The translations under genes and the position numbers were made by a program. 64,000 nt of DNA, from NCBI RefSeq assembly GCF_003075525.1, contig NZ_QDDR01000017.1, positions 33,994 to 97,993 on the forward strand. The letters are read 5' to 3'. Source of the stretch: Pararhodobacter aggregans. GTDB taxonomy: Bacteria > Pseudomonadota > Alphaproteobacteria > Rhodobacterales > Rhodobacteraceae. Under the pieces are notes generated by a model. That model made no database searches, was not told where the DNA came from, and saw only the letters and a list, made by a program, of their open reading frames with translations. Below are positions 1-8,276 of this stretch, in pieces (positions within the stretch are counted from its first letter, which is position 1; each line of letters starts with the position of its first letter).

Positions 1-544
1 GCGCGCCCTGCGGGCTGGTCAGGCGCTTTCTGAGGCGGACCTGGGCGCGGTTGTCACCGATCAGCGTGATCGAGGCGATCTCGACGGCCATCTCTGCCGC
101 GGGGCCGTAGCGGGTCGGCGGATAGCTCTCCTGCCCCGAGGTCCACATGGCGCGCATGCTGGCCTCGGCAGCCCCTGTGGATTGCGCCAACACCCGGCGC
201 ACGCGCAGATCGTTGTCGAGCTGGTTGTAGGCCTCGCGGTCGAGGATGTAGCGATAGATCTGCGCCTCGATAATGGCCGGGCGTTCGGCAAGCGATACCG
301 TCTCAACCGTTGCATTCGGCAGGGCCAGACCCGTGGCGGGATCATAGGGCACGACGACCGGTGGGGGCGTCTCGACCATCAGGGCGACGGCTGCGGCCGC
401 AAGGCAGCCGAAAACGCCAAAGCCCGCCCCGCCAAGGCCGATCATCCGCCAGTGCTGCTCCCGACGCAGTGCGCCGTGGATCAGTTCCTCCTCGACCAGT
501 TCGCGCGCGCTCATGCCCGCCGTCATGTCCGGTGCCTTTCTCAT
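1..544 (-). CDS. virB8: VirB8 family T4SS inner-membrane protein, C-terminus outside the window
   Basis: Reading leftward from 544, the protein begins MRKAPDMTAGMSAREL and has one membrane segment near residues 35-55 (GLGGAGFGVFGCLAAAAVALM). A periplasmic part follows with PYDPATGLALPNATVETVSLAERPA, and then a helical region. This is the topology of VirB8, the bitopic protein that bridges the inner-membrane platform and the outer core of type IV secretion systems. The ATG overlaps the TGA of the upstream virB5 gene (ATGA), so the two are translationally coupled. The gene runs off the left edge, so about 180 of the usual 220-240 residues are visible. The family call rests on topology and operon position. 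Confidence 0.82.
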   Translation of the reverse strand, partial: MRKAPDMTAGMSARELVEEELIHGALRREQHWRMIGLGGAGFGVFGCLAAAAVALMVETPPPVVVPYDPATGLALPNATVETVSLAERPAIIEAQIYRYILDREAYNQLDNDLRVRRVLAQSTGAAEASMRAMWTSGQESYPPTRYGPAAEMAVEIASITLIGDNRAQVRLRKRLTSPQGA

Positions 545-1338
545 GGCGCGAGGCTCGGCAGGGTGAAGTCCATATAGCGGCGCTCTTCGGCGACGGTGGC
601 AGCATCCACCACGCCCGCATTGCCCGCGCCGAGGGTTTGGATCGCTTCGAGTTCCCACATCCGCGTCATGGCGATCGCGAGTTCCGCCGTGACGCGGGTG
701 TTGTGGTCCATCGACGCCTTCAGGTCTTCCATGTCCGGGATCAGGGAGACGAGTTGCTCGACGCGCTCCAGCGATTGGGCCGCCTCGGCGTGGCTGTTCT
801 GGGCTGCGGCCGACATCACGGCGCCGGTCGTGGCGCGCGTGGCAACACCTTCTGCGCCGGGATTGCCGCTGGTGGCGATCTCGCGCAGCGAGTCCTCGTC
901 GAACCCGGCGCTGGCCAGCGCCTGTTCCATCTGCGTGCGCAGGGGCCCCGCATTGGGGCCGATCAGGCTCGACCAGTCGCCTGCCTGGATGCCCCGGATC
1001 AGGCCGGGGATGTCTTCGAAATTAGCTTGCAACAGGTTGTCGAGATCGCCGCCCATGGCCAACCCAAGGATACTGCGCGGCCCGGTGAGCGAGGCATACA
1101 TCTCGTTCAGTTGATCGAGCTGACTTTGCAGCATGTTGAGTTGCTCCAACGCATTGTCCAGAAGATCGGTCTGGATCCCGAAATCCTGCAGCATCTGCTG
1201 CAGCTGACGGATTTCCTGGGCGATGTTCTGGGTATCGACCGTGGGCACGCCCTGGGCGGTGACAGGCCCCGCGAGGGCAATGGTCAGCGCGAGAGTCGCG
1301 GCGGTGGCGGTAAGGGAACGGGACAAGCGCCGGATCAT
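541..1338 (-). CDS. virB5: VirB5/TrbJ-family T4SS pilus-tip protein
   Basis: 265 residues with a Sec signal peptide (hydrophobic run ending near ALAGPVTAQG). The mature protein is mostly helical and Gln/Leu-rich, with coiled-coil character at residues 35-85 (QEIRQLQQMLQDFGIQ). It ends in a short motif, RRYMDFT. VirB5/TrbJ proteins sit at the T-pilus tip and have this size and all-helical shape. The gene overlaps its neighbours by 4 bp at both ends (ATGA type), so it is part of the virB operon. It shares the GVPT start of the mature protein and the (R/Q)(F/Y)MDFT ending with the gene just upstream, which suggests that the two are paralogues. Confidence 0.8.
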   Translation of the reverse strand: MIRRLSRSLTATAATLALTIALAGPVTAQGVPTVDTQNIAQEIRQLQQMLQDFGIQTDLLDNALEQLNMLQSQLDQLNEMYASLTGPRSILGLAMGGDLDNLLQANFEDIPGLIRGIQAGDWSSLIGPNAGPLRTQMEQALASAGFDEDSLREIATSGNPGAEGVATRATTGAVMSAAAQNSHAEAAQSLERVEQLVSLIPDMEDLKASMDHNTRVTAELAIAMTRMWELEAIQTLGAGNAGVVDAATVAEERRYMDFTLPSLAP

Positions 1339-2501
1339 CGCAAATTCTCCTGGGTGAAATCCATGAACTGCCGCTCGGCCGCTTGCGCGGCGGCCATGGC
1401 GAGTTGTTCCTCGCTCAGCGGCTGGGTGTGGGCTGCCTTGATCCGGGTCCGGATCGCGACCAGCCGGGCAAGCTCGGCGCGCGCGTAGGTGTTGAGCGCG
1501 ATGGCCTCGTGCAGGTCCTCGGTTTCGCCAATGCGGGTGATGATGTCCTGAACGCGCAAGGCTGCCGCCCGGACCGAGATCAGCGAATAGTCGCCGTAGA
1601 CACCCGCCCCATGGGCCGAGAGGCTGAAGCTTGCGTTGGCGAGGAGCACAGGGTCGATGGTTCCGAGGGCATCGATCCCGCCGACGGCGGCGAGGTAGCT
1701 ATTGTACTGCTGCGGGATGACAACTACGTAATGCTGGGTTTCCGCAAAGGGCGGGACGCCGCCGTAGTTCTGAACGTTGCCCGGGCCTGCGTTGTAAGCG
1801 GCGAGCGCGTGGATGATGTTGCCATCGAACATGTTCAGCATCTGCGCGAGGTACCGCGCGCCGCCGGTGACCTGCAGCCAGGGGTCGTCATAATAGGCCG
1901 GATAGATCCCGAGATCGCCCGCGGTGCCGGGCATGATTTGCGTGAGGCCAAACGCCCCCACGGGAGAGCGCGCGCCGATTTGGAAGCGGCTTTCCTGCCA
2001 GATCAGCGCCTGCAGCAGGCAGCGCCATTGCACGAGAGAGAGCCCCGCGCGGCTCAACCCGGGCAGGCTATGGGTGTCGCGCGCGGCGCGGATGATCAGT
2101 TCCTCAATCCCTTCCCGGGCATCGCCGAACATCCGGGCCGCGGCCGGGTTGTTGTCCTCCGGCGCGTAGAGGCTGGCGGCCGCACTCTCGACGTCGTCAA
2201 CCGCGCCCTGCCCCACCTCAAGCCCGGCCACGGTGCCAGCCACATCGCCCGAGCCGAGCGACATCGCATCCATCAGCCCTTCGAGCGAGGCGAGTTGCTG
2301 GCGCTCGATTTCGGCCAGCTCCTCCTCGCGCGTCAGCCGGTCCTGTTGCAGTGCAAGATCCTGATCGGTCTGATCGAGGATTGCCTGCCGCTCTGCGAAG
2401 AGGCGCAGGTCGAAAGTTGGCACGCCTTGAGCGTTGGCTGGCCCCGCCGTGGGACATGCCAGTGCAAGACTGACCATCGAGAGGGGGAGCCAGGTCCGCA
2501 T
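1335..2501 (-). CDS. VirB5-like protein with an inserted lytic transglycosylase (SLT) domain
   Basis: 388 residues with a signal peptide (about 1-24). Residues 26-75 look like the VirB5/TrbJ N-terminus (GVPTFDLRLFAERQAILDQ, a coiled coil). Residues about 160-255 are a lysozyme-like SLT domain: IWQESRF with the catalytic Glu at 170, then PVGAFGLTQIMPGTA and [11 protein letters not shown]. The last 65 residues return to a VirB5-like helix ending in RQFMDFTQ. The domain order reads as an SLT domain inserted into a VirB5 scaffold. SLT enzymes open peptidoglycan for T4SS assembly (the VirB1 role). A stand-alone VirB1-like gene lies at the head of the same operon, so this may be a second cell-wall enzyme placed at the pilus. 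The fusion is seen directly; the pilus location is inferred. Confidence 0.78.
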   Translation of the reverse strand: MRTWLPLSMVSLALACPTAGPANAQGVPTFDLRLFAERQAILDQTDQDLALQQDRLTREEELAEIERQQLASLEGLMDAMSLGSGDVAGTVAGLEVGQGAVDDVESAAASLYAPEDNNPAAARMFGDAREGIEELIIRAARDTHSLPGLSRAGLSLVQWRCLLQALIWQESRFQIGARSPVGAFGLTQIMPGTAGDLGIYPAYYDDPWLQVTGGARYLAQMLNMFDGNIIHALAAYNAGPGNVQNYGGVPPFAETQHYVVVIPQQYNSYLAAVGGIDALGTIDPVLLANASFSLSAHGAGVYGDYSLISVRAAALRVQDIITRIGETEDLHEAIALNTYARAELARLVAIRTRIKAAHTQPLSEEQLAMAAAQAAERQFMDFTQENLR

Positions 2502-2505
2502 GCGA

Positions 2506-2721
2506 TTAGCCGCCCGCCCCCAGCATCATGAAATCGCACGCCGTGTCACGGCGCGTGACCTCCGCCCCCATGGTCGAGATCGTGGTCCTGGCGGTTGCAC
2601 CTCGTGCGGGCGTATCGCGGAAGTCGAAGCAGTTGGCCTGCGCGGGATTGTGTTGCGCACAGGCTGTCAGGGTCAGGCCAAGGCCAAGCAGCACGACGCT
2701 GCGGGTGATGGTACGGGTCAT
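2506..2721 (-). CDS. Small lipoprotein in the virB operon (VirB7-like position)
   Basis: 71 residues. The N-terminus is a lipoprotein signal peptide with lipobox LTAC (Cys about 21), so the mature protein should be lipid-anchored. The remainder (CFDFRDTPARGATARTT) is short and polar with two further cysteines. It starts inside the end of virB4 (4-bp overlap) and ends 4 bp before the VirB5/SLT gene. VirB7 is a small outer-membrane lipoprotein of T4SS core complexes, but here the gene lies right after virB4, not next to virB8/virB9, so equivalence is not certain. It could instead be an entry-exclusion lipoprotein. Confidence 0.65.
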   Translation of the reverse strand: MTRTITRSVVLLGLGLTLTACAQHNPAQANCFDFRDTPARGATARTTISTMGAEVTRRDTACDFMMLGAGG

Positions 2722-5114
2722 GTCACTCTCCAGAAATCTTGTCGTTCGCGGTAGTCAGGGCCGACAAGGGCCTCGCCCTTCCCCATGCCGCCAAGGATGG
2801 TCACGAGGGCGCCGAGCGCGCTGAGATCGGCATCGATCACCACAGCACCCCGGTCATCGCGCACGAGCGCCAACCGCGAGGCGGAGCCGACGCCCAGAAG
2901 CACATCGAGTTCCTTGTCGCTGAGGCCGAGCATCGCGTAATCCGCGGCCGAGGCACGGATGTTGGGCAAAAGAACTTGCGTCGGCACGGCTTCCACGATG
3001 GTCTTGCCGGTCCGCGTGCGCTCGAGCTGGCTGGCATATTGGGTCATCATCACGACGACGGCGTTCTGCTTGCGCGCTGTCACCAGCCAGTTCGAAAGCC
3101 GCTCCGCGAAATACGCGTTGTCGAGCGCCTTCCAGGCCTCATCAATGACAATGATAGTGGGCTTGCGGTCCTCGATCACCCGCTCGACCCGGCGGAAGAG
3201 ATACGACAAGACCGCCATGCGTTCCCGCTCGCTCTCGGAATCGAGGATGCCGGTCAGATCAAAGCCTGCGACGTCAGCGTCGGTGCTGCCCCCGATTTGG
3301 AACGTGTCGTCTGTGTTCGCCCCAAAGATCCAGCCGTAGCGGCCCTCAGCCGTCCATTCCTGCATCCGCTCAAACAGATCGCCATCGTCATCGGTCGAGA
3401 CGAGGAGCGAGGCAAAGTCCGACCAGTTTCGCAGCCCTGAGTTCCCCGCAGTGGCATTCTGGCGCACGACCTCCTGCAGGCGGTTGGTCTGCACCGGGGT
3501 CAGGGGTCGGTCGCGGCGCTCGAGAAGGCTTGCGAGCCAGTCGGCAAGCCAGGCCTGACCGCGGGCGTCGATTTCCGTCTGCAGCGGGTTCAGACCCGTG
3601 GGTCGCCCTGCCCGCACCGTCGAATAGCTGCCGCCAAGCGCGCGGACCGCCATTTCCATGCCGGCGCGGTAGTCGAACACGAAAAGCCGCGCGCCTGCGC
3701 GCCGGGCCATGGTCATGAGGAAAGCCGCCAGCACGGATTTGCCTGAGCCGGGACGGCCGAGGATCAGGGTGTGGCCACCTGTGGGCTCGCGATCCGGTGC
3801 GCCCTGTTCGTGGAAGTTGAAGCGGAAGCCGCTGCGCTCTGGCGTCGGGAAAAGCGTGATCGGCACGCCCCAGGGCACTTCCCGGCCAGTCTTGCCGAGC
3901 GGCGTGCGGTGGAAGGTCGCGAGATCGGCGAAGTTGTGGTTCGTGATCGCGGCCTTGCGGCTGCGCGCCCCGGTATTCCCTGGATGCTGCGCCATGAAAT
4001 GCGCCCGTGCCCCGAAGGCTTCCGAGATCAGGTTGATGCCGGAGGTGGCAGAGATGTTGCGGATTTCGGCCGCGATGTCGTCGAGTGCCGTCTGGGATCG
4101 CGCATAGACAGCCACCGTCATGTGGTGCTCGCCGAAGATCAGGCGTTTGGATTCCAGATCGTCCTGCGCGAGTTCCAGCTCCTGCGCGAGGCTGACGGCC
4201 CCGTCATTGGCCGCCTGCATCAGGCGCAACTGCCGCTTGATCCGGCCTGCCATGATGTTTGCGTTGATCGGCACGAAAGAATGCGTGACCACCATATCGA
4301 CGGGCAGGTTCAGCTCGTCGAGCATCAGGCTGTCCGTCTTGGCGGGATAGTTCTTCACCGCGAAGATCGCGCCGAGCTTGTCGCCCACAGCGCCGTCGGA
4401 GAGCGCGATGGTCGTGCCGCGGAAGGTGACGCGGGTATTGGCGACATCCTCGGCGATCACCCCGAGGCGCGATCGCGGGAAGAGCGGATGCTCCTCGCCG
4501 GTGTTCAGAGATCCGAGAAAGCCCAGAAGCTCGCCGCTGCTGGCGGCAAGCAGCCGGGGTTTCAGTTCATCGAAGGACGACAGCAGAAACCCCACGACCT
4601 CGTCGAGCTTGCGCAGACGCCGTGTCGTGTCGGCAGCATTCCAGGCACGGGACGCCCCCAGACCGAAGGGCAGACGGCTGCCTGTCTCGGGGCGCTTCAG
4701 GACCGTCAGGGTCAGCGTCTTGTCGCGGAGGCCAGATTGAGCCAGATGCGCGCGCCAGCGTTGATCGACGGCGGCAGCGAACCCTTCGCCCGGAATGGGC
4801 GGCAGTGACACGTCGACCGCTTTCGAGACTTTGTGCAGGTAGAAGGAGAACTCGGTCCCGACCTGCGCGACGATCCCGGCGAGAAGCCCGCCGATCCGGT
4901 CGAGATGCGCATCCTCGCTCGTGGTGCTGTTCACTCCTTCGAGCCGGATGCATTGCATCAGCTCGTTCCCGCGGGTCCGAATCGTCCGGTCGGTCACGAG
5001 GCTGACGTAAGGCAGCATCGACGAGAGCCGCTTCTCGCCCTTGACCCAAGCGGGCAGCGCGGTCAGCGGATCGAGGGCGTCTGCGACGTCATCGGCAACT
5101 CCATCACGGGGCAT
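2718..5114 (-). CDS. virB4: VirB4 family T4SS ATPase
   Basis: 798 residues, the usual VirB4/TrbE length. The N-terminal half (about 1-420) is the VirB4 membrane-docking domain. The C-terminal half is an AAA-type ATPase with Walker A GRPGSGKS at about 453-460 and Walker B IIVIDEA at about 653-660, followed by MMTQYASQLE. VirB4 energises pilus assembly and substrate transfer at the inner membrane. The start at 5114 overlaps virB3 by 11 bp and the stop overlaps the lipoprotein gene by 4 bp, so the genes are tightly coupled. No frameshift or missing motif is seen. Confidence 0.95.
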   Translation of the reverse strand: MPRDGVADDVADALDPLTALPAWVKGEKRLSSMLPYVSLVTDRTIRTRGNELMQCIRLEGVNSTTSEDAHLDRIGGLLAGIVAQVGTEFSFYLHKVSKAVDVSLPPIPGEGFAAAVDQRWRAHLAQSGLRDKTLTLTVLKRPETGSRLPFGLGASRAWNAADTTRRLRKLDEVVGFLLSSFDELKPRLLAASSGELLGFLGSLNTGEEHPLFPRSRLGVIAEDVANTRVTFRGTTIALSDGAVGDKLGAIFAVKNYPAKTDSLMLDELNLPVDMVVTHSFVPINANIMAGRIKRQLRLMQAANDGAVSLAQELELAQDDLESKRLIFGEHHMTVAVYARSQTALDDIAAEIRNISATSGINLISEAFGARAHFMAQHPGNTGARSRKAAITNHNFADLATFHRTPLGKTGREVPWGVPITLFPTPERSGFRFNFHEQGAPDREPTGGHTLILGRPGSGKSVLAAFLMTMARRAGARLFVFDYRAGMEMAVRALGGSYSTVRAGRPTGLNPLQTEIDARGQAWLADWLASLLERRDRPLTPVQTNRLQEVVRQNATAGNSGLRNWSDFASLLVSTDDDGDLFERMQEWTAEGRYGWIFGANTDDTFQIGGSTDADVAGFDLTGILDSESERERMAVLSYLFRRVERVIEDRKPTIIVIDEAWKALDNAYFAERLSNWLVTARKQNAVVVMMTQYASQLERTRTGKTIVEAVPTQVLLPNIRASAADYAMLGLSDKELDVLLGVGSASRLALVRDDRGAVVIDADLSALGALVTILGGMGKGEALVGPDYRERQDFWRVT

Positions 5115-5382
5115 AGCTGTCGCCCCCGTGAAGCTTGCGGTTCGCCGTGGGCGGGGTTTCCTGCAAGGTGATGACCAGGACGTCGAGGAAGTTCGGATCC
5201 CAGTCCGCGGCTTTCCAAAGCGCCGGCCAGGCCAGCCCCGCGAAGACGGCCACCACCCAGCTCTGGACCCAGAGGAACAGGAGCGTCGAGCCGAAGAGCC
5301 AGACCATGGCGTACATGATCGGCAAGCCCATCAGCTTGGGCGGCCTGAGAAGGCCGATGAACACGCGGGACTGGTCGGACAT
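5104..5382 (-). CDS. virB3: VirB3 family T4SS membrane protein
   Basis: 92 residues. The N-terminus (VFIGLLRPPKLMGLP) is the typical VirB3 entry motif, followed by two close hydrophobic segments (about 22-38 and 40-58) and a short charged tail (DWDPNFLDVLVITLQETP). VirB3 is a small inner-membrane partner of VirB4. It lies between virB2 and virB4 and overlaps virB4, as in most virB operons. Confidence 0.88.
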   Translation of the reverse strand: MSDQSRVFIGLLRPPKLMGLPIMYAMVWLFGSTLLFLWVQSWVVAVFAGLAWPALWKAADWDPNFLDVLVITLQETPPTANRKLHGGDSYAP

Positions 5383-5391
5383 GGGTGATTC

Positions 5392-5682
5392 TCAGGTCGT
5401 CCAGATGGCGGCGACGATGGTGGGTGCCGCGGCGATGCCCGCGATCGCGACCACGACCCAAAGTGCCTGACGGAAATCGAGGATGCCGAAGAGCCAGGAG
5501 AGGAACACGCCGATCAGCGCGAGCGTGCCGATCACGATGCCCAACGGGCCGGTGATCGCATCGACGATGCCCTGCAGAAGCGTCTGTACGGGCGATAGGT
5601 CGATGCTTTGTGCCAGTGCGGGGCTGGCCAGCACGATCAGGGCCATCGCGCCGAGCGCGACAAGGGAAGATTTGGACGTCAC
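5392..5682 (-). CDS. virB2: VirB2/TrbC-type pilin
   Basis: 96 residues: a cleavable signal sequence with probable cut after SPALAQ, then two long hydrophobic helices (about 40-62 and 70-92) separated by a short loop (LFGILDFRQ). This is the layout of VirB2/TrbC major pilins. It is 9 bp upstream of virB3 and overlaps the end of the transglycosylase gene by 4 bp, so it belongs to the same leftward operon. Confidence 0.87.
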   Translation of the reverse strand: MTSKSSLVALGAMALIVLASPALAQSIDLSPVQTLLQGIVDAITGPLGIVIGTLALIGVFLSWLFGILDFRQALWVVVAIAGIAAAPTIVAAIWTT

Positions 5683-6449
5683 GACAGGTCTCCTCTCAGC
5701 CGCTGGAACACGGCTGTCACACGGGCCACATGGCCTTGGGTTTCTTGAAATGGGGGAATGCCGCCATGGCGGGTGACCGCATGGGGACCGGCATTGTAGG
5801 CCGCAAGCGCCAGCGCGGGATCGCCGAACTGCTCGAGCATCATCAGCAGGTAACGGGCCGAGCCGTCGAGGTTCTGGGCGACGTCATGGGGATCGACGCC
5901 AAGATCGCGCGCGGTGTCGGGCATCAGCTGGCCGAGCCCGATGGCTCCAACCGGGCTCAGCGCATGCGGGTTATAGGCGCTCTCGACCTCGATATTGGCG
6001 CGGTAGAACAGCGCCCAATCGATGACCGACAGGCCCGCCTGACGCAGAGCGTCATGGCTGCCGTAGCGCAGCGCGGTGGTCTCGATGGCGTGGAGGATTT
6101 CGGGGGAGGCGCGGACCGCGCGTGGGGCGACCGCTGCTGCAGCCGTCACATCGCTCAGGGGATCATCATCCCCGCGGGACTGCGGTGCTGCAAAAAGAAA
6201 GAGGCGATCTGGGAGGGGCCCATTCCGGGCATCGTCGTCGCCGGTGAACGAGCGCAAGGTGCTCGTGGTATCAGTTGTGTCGATCAGTCGGCCATCGGGG
6301 CTGACCTGGAAGATGAAACCGTCGGCAAGGGCCGGGGGTGCTGAACAAACACCTGTACCCAATGCAACAACGAGCGCAAATGCGCGGTCAGTTGTCCTTG
6401 ACCAGAACCGGGCCGGTTCGTGGTTCGGGCGTGCGCCCGGGTGCTGCAT
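5679..6449 (-). CDS. virB1: VirB1-like lytic transglycosylase
   Basis: About 256 residues from the ATG at 6449 ([12 protein letters not shown]); the same frame stays open further upstream, so the start is uncertain. A hydrophobic segment near residues 20-42 ([19 protein letters not shown]) looks like a signal peptide. The SLT domain occupies the C-terminal half: [15 protein letters not shown] with the probable catalytic Glu, [16 protein letters not shown] and [13 protein letters not shown]. It should cut peptidoglycan to let the T4SS cross the wall. The chosen start overlaps the upstream gene by 62 bp; a TTG or other later start close to the signal peptide is possible. Confidence 0.85.
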   Translation of the reverse strand: MQHPGARPNHEPARFWSRTTDRAFALVVALGTGVCSAPPALADGFIFQVSPDGRLIDTTDTTSTLRSFTGDDDARNGPLPDRLFLFAAPQSRGDDDPLSDVTAAAAVAPRAVRASPEILHAIETTALRYGSHDALRQAGLSVIDWALFYRANIEVESAYNPHALSPVGAIGLGQLMPDTARDLGVDPHDVAQNLDGSARYLLMMLEQFGDPALALAAYNAGPHAVTRHGGIPPFQETQGHVARVTAVFQRLRGDLS

Positions 6450-6747
6450 GGCGCTCGCGGGCGCCTTCGATGAGCGGGATGCTGGCGGTCGTGCAGCCCA
6501 TGTCGGCAAGGAAGCTGACAAGTCCGACAATCGTCTTGAACTCGCGAACCTTGAGATAGCTACGGCTCGTGACGAGCATCTTGTCGTCACGCCCGTCTTC
6601 AGCAACGGCACGGATGACCCATGTGCCGTACCAACTGTTATGGCGCTTCTCAGCTCCATCCTTGCAGACCACCTCAATGAGGTAGCCCTCGGCGAGCAAG
6701 CCGCGCAGTCCGTCTTCTGTAACCACATTCGGGGCTTCTTCTATCAT
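6388..6747 (-). CDS. Conserved-looking hypothetical protein at the head of the virB operon
   Basis: 119 residues from the ATG at 6747, chosen because an AGGGAAG ribosome-binding site lies 5 bp upstream; a longer in-frame start at 6822 lacks one. The protein ([22 protein letters not shown]...) is soluble with mixed alpha/beta composition, and has no recognised catalytic motif. It precedes and partly overlaps virB1, so it is probably the first gene of the operon and could be a regulator or cytoplasmic accessory factor. I do not recognise the family. Function unknown. Confidence 0.6.
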   Translation of the reverse strand: MIEEAPNVVTEDGLRGLLAEGYLIEVVCKDGAEKRHNSWYGTWVIRAVAEDGRDDKMLVTSRSYLKVREFKTIVGLVSFLADMGCTTASIPLIEGARERHAAPGRTPEPRTGPVLVKDN

Positions 6748-6941
6748 GGCCTTCCCTTGGGTCCTTGTTCTGCCTGGGTGCAGTATCAGGCCCACGGGGT
6801 CGCAACACCGTGAGCGATACAAAACAACATTAATGATAGCAAGACAATAATAACGTGTTGACGAAGTTCGCCTTGCTCCGATAACGGTGATAGCCGACAG
6901 AATGATAATCTTAAAGGCGGCAAAGGAGTTTTGCCCTGCGG

Positions 6942-7220
6942 TTGTTTATTGCGCGCAACGCACCGTTGCTGTTCGCGTTCCTGCTTGGAAGCATGCCGAT
7001 AGCCGCGGCAGCAGATTGCGTACCTCCCGAACGACCGTTCTTGCCTCAGTCGCGAGAAGACATTCGTGCCTATGCCGATCTGCTGCGTTCTGATTTCGAG
7101 GGCTACATTGCCGACATTCAGGAATACTTCCGCTGTCTTGATGCCGAGCGCCAACGGGCGTTTCAGGAGGCGCGCGAGGTCAGTGAAGACTATGGAAGAC
7201 TGATCGAGCTATTGGACTGA
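6942..7220 (+). CDS. Small secreted hypothetical protein
   Basis: 92 residues from a TTG start. The first 24 residues (MFIARNAPLLFAFLLGSMPIAAAADC) are a clear signal peptide. The mature part is short, acidic and helical (REDIRAYADLLRSDFEGYIADIQ), with two cysteines. An AGGAG lies about 15 bp upstream of the TTG, which is a little far. It is divergent from the virB operon head. A small periplasmic accessory protein of the transfer system is possible, but nothing in the sequence names a function. Confidence 0.55.
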   Translation: MFIARNAPLLFAFLLGSMPIAAAADCVPPERPFLPQSREDIRAYADLLRSDFEGYIADIQEYFRCLDAERQRAFQEAREVSEDYGRLIELLD

Positions 7221-7234
7221 GCAACCGCATGGGC

Positions 7235-7555
7235 TTAACCGCCGTCGAGATCCTCGTAGTAGACGAGTGCGGGCATGTTGCGGCGCTGATGCACGATGCG
7301 CAGGATGACTGCCGCGCCATCCGCCGCATCGAGCCGCTTGTAGAAGATCACGTGTCGCTGGCAATTGACGGACCGCATCCCCGGGACAAAGAGACTCCTG
7401 TCCCGGCCCGCGTCGGGATCCCCAGTGATCCGCTCGAAGGCGGTGACCAACTGGCGGTAATAGACGAGCCATTGGTCCCTGCCCCATGTTTCGACGGTGT
7501 AGGTGCGTATCTCTTCAAGGTCGGACTTGGCCTGTCCGGAAAGCCGAATCGTCAT
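7235..7555 (-). CDS. parE: ParE/RelE-family toxin
   Basis: 106 residues with the RelE/ParE fold pattern: an N-terminal helix pair (AKSDLEEIRTYTVETWG), then YYRQLVTAFERI and a beta-rich end (RSVNCQRHVIFYKR, VILRIVHQRRN). The C-terminal R-x(2)-H-x-R block is typical of ParE toxins, which poison DNA gyrase. It lies 5 bp after a ParD-like antitoxin gene in the same direction, the standard order for parDE. The symbol is by family only. Confidence 0.85.
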   Translation of the reverse strand: MTIRLSGQAKSDLEEIRTYTVETWGRDQWLVYYRQLVTAFERITGDPDAGRDRSLFVPGMRSVNCQRHVIFYKRLDAADGAAVILRIVHQRRNMPALVYYEDLDGG

Positions 7556-7560
7556 TCGGG

Positions 7561-7803
7561 TCAGCGATCAAACGCATCCGGTTCGAAGGCTTGGGCATCG
7601 AACTCGGCGAAATCCCCATTCTCGGCCAGGGTGGCTGCCATCTCGAGATCGGCCTTGAGGGCATAGAACTGCCGCGCGCCATCCTTCTCCATCAGCATCC
7701 TTACGCCGGCGCGCACGACTTCGCTCAGATTGGCGTAGGCGCCGGACTCGATCTGCGCCTGCACATATTTCTGCATCGGTTCGGTCAGGTGGACGTTTGG
7801 CAT
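7561..7803 (-). CDS. parD: ParD-family antitoxin
   Basis: 80 residues. The N-terminal half is a ribbon-helix-helix DNA-binding domain (MPNVHLTEPMQKYVQAQIES, then NLSEVVRAGVRML). The acidic C-terminus (ENGDFAEFDAQAFEPDAF) is of the kind that wraps the toxin. It precedes parE with a 5-bp gap and probably represses the pair by binding its promoter just right of 7803. Confidence 0.86.
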   Translation of the reverse strand: MPNVHLTEPMQKYVQAQIESGAYANLSEVVRAGVRMLMEKDGARQFYALKADLEMAATLAENGDFAEFDAQAFEPDAFDR

Positions 7804-8276
7804 CAGACTCTCCTATCCATGCTCAATCGTATCAGATACTGCCATAAATCTTCAAGCGCATGTTCGATCCCAACATAGGCCACAACACAGGATCGTTGCT
7901 CCACCCGCCCTTCCGTTCCCGGATTCCAGCCGGAGAACCGGGCTCGACAGTTTTCCGACACTGCCCTTCCCGGGACCATGGGCGCTGCGACACGCCGTTT
8001 GACGGGCTCATGCGGTCTGTTCTTCCGTGACCGGTTTCGTGGCCGTATTGGAACGCCATATTTTCTTTTTGTAACAGTTGTTTGTTTGGCAATGGACGTG
8101 AAAGGAGGCCGCAATTTTGGCCGCTTCCAGGACGCCTCAAGAGCTCAAACCGTCATCAGATCTTGGAAGCCGTCACGCGACACAAGCGAACAATCGCAAG
8201 TCGCCATCAATCAAATCGCCTTGCTATCGGTAATGTTGTTTCGTGTCGCTGCACCATTATAGATGGAGTCGGCATC
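7804..8276. other. Gene-free stretch
   Basis: Between the parD start and the secreted protein at 8277. I see no frame with convincing protein character on either strand. It should hold the parDE promoter on the left and that of the 8277 gene on the right. No repeats or hairpins stand out. Confidence 0.5.

Noticed and set aside
310..1488. Long rightward open frame opposite virB5/virB8
   Set aside because: GC-rich antisense shadow; Arg/His/Gly-rich with no family motifs, while the minus strand carries clear T4SS proteins.
6786..7154. Leftward frame overlapping the small secreted protein
   Set aside because: Poor composition; the plus-strand frame has a clear signal peptide.
7832..8262. Short frames in the 7.8-8.3 kb gap
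   Set aside because: Basic, repetitive-free but without domain, start signal or neighbour coupling.
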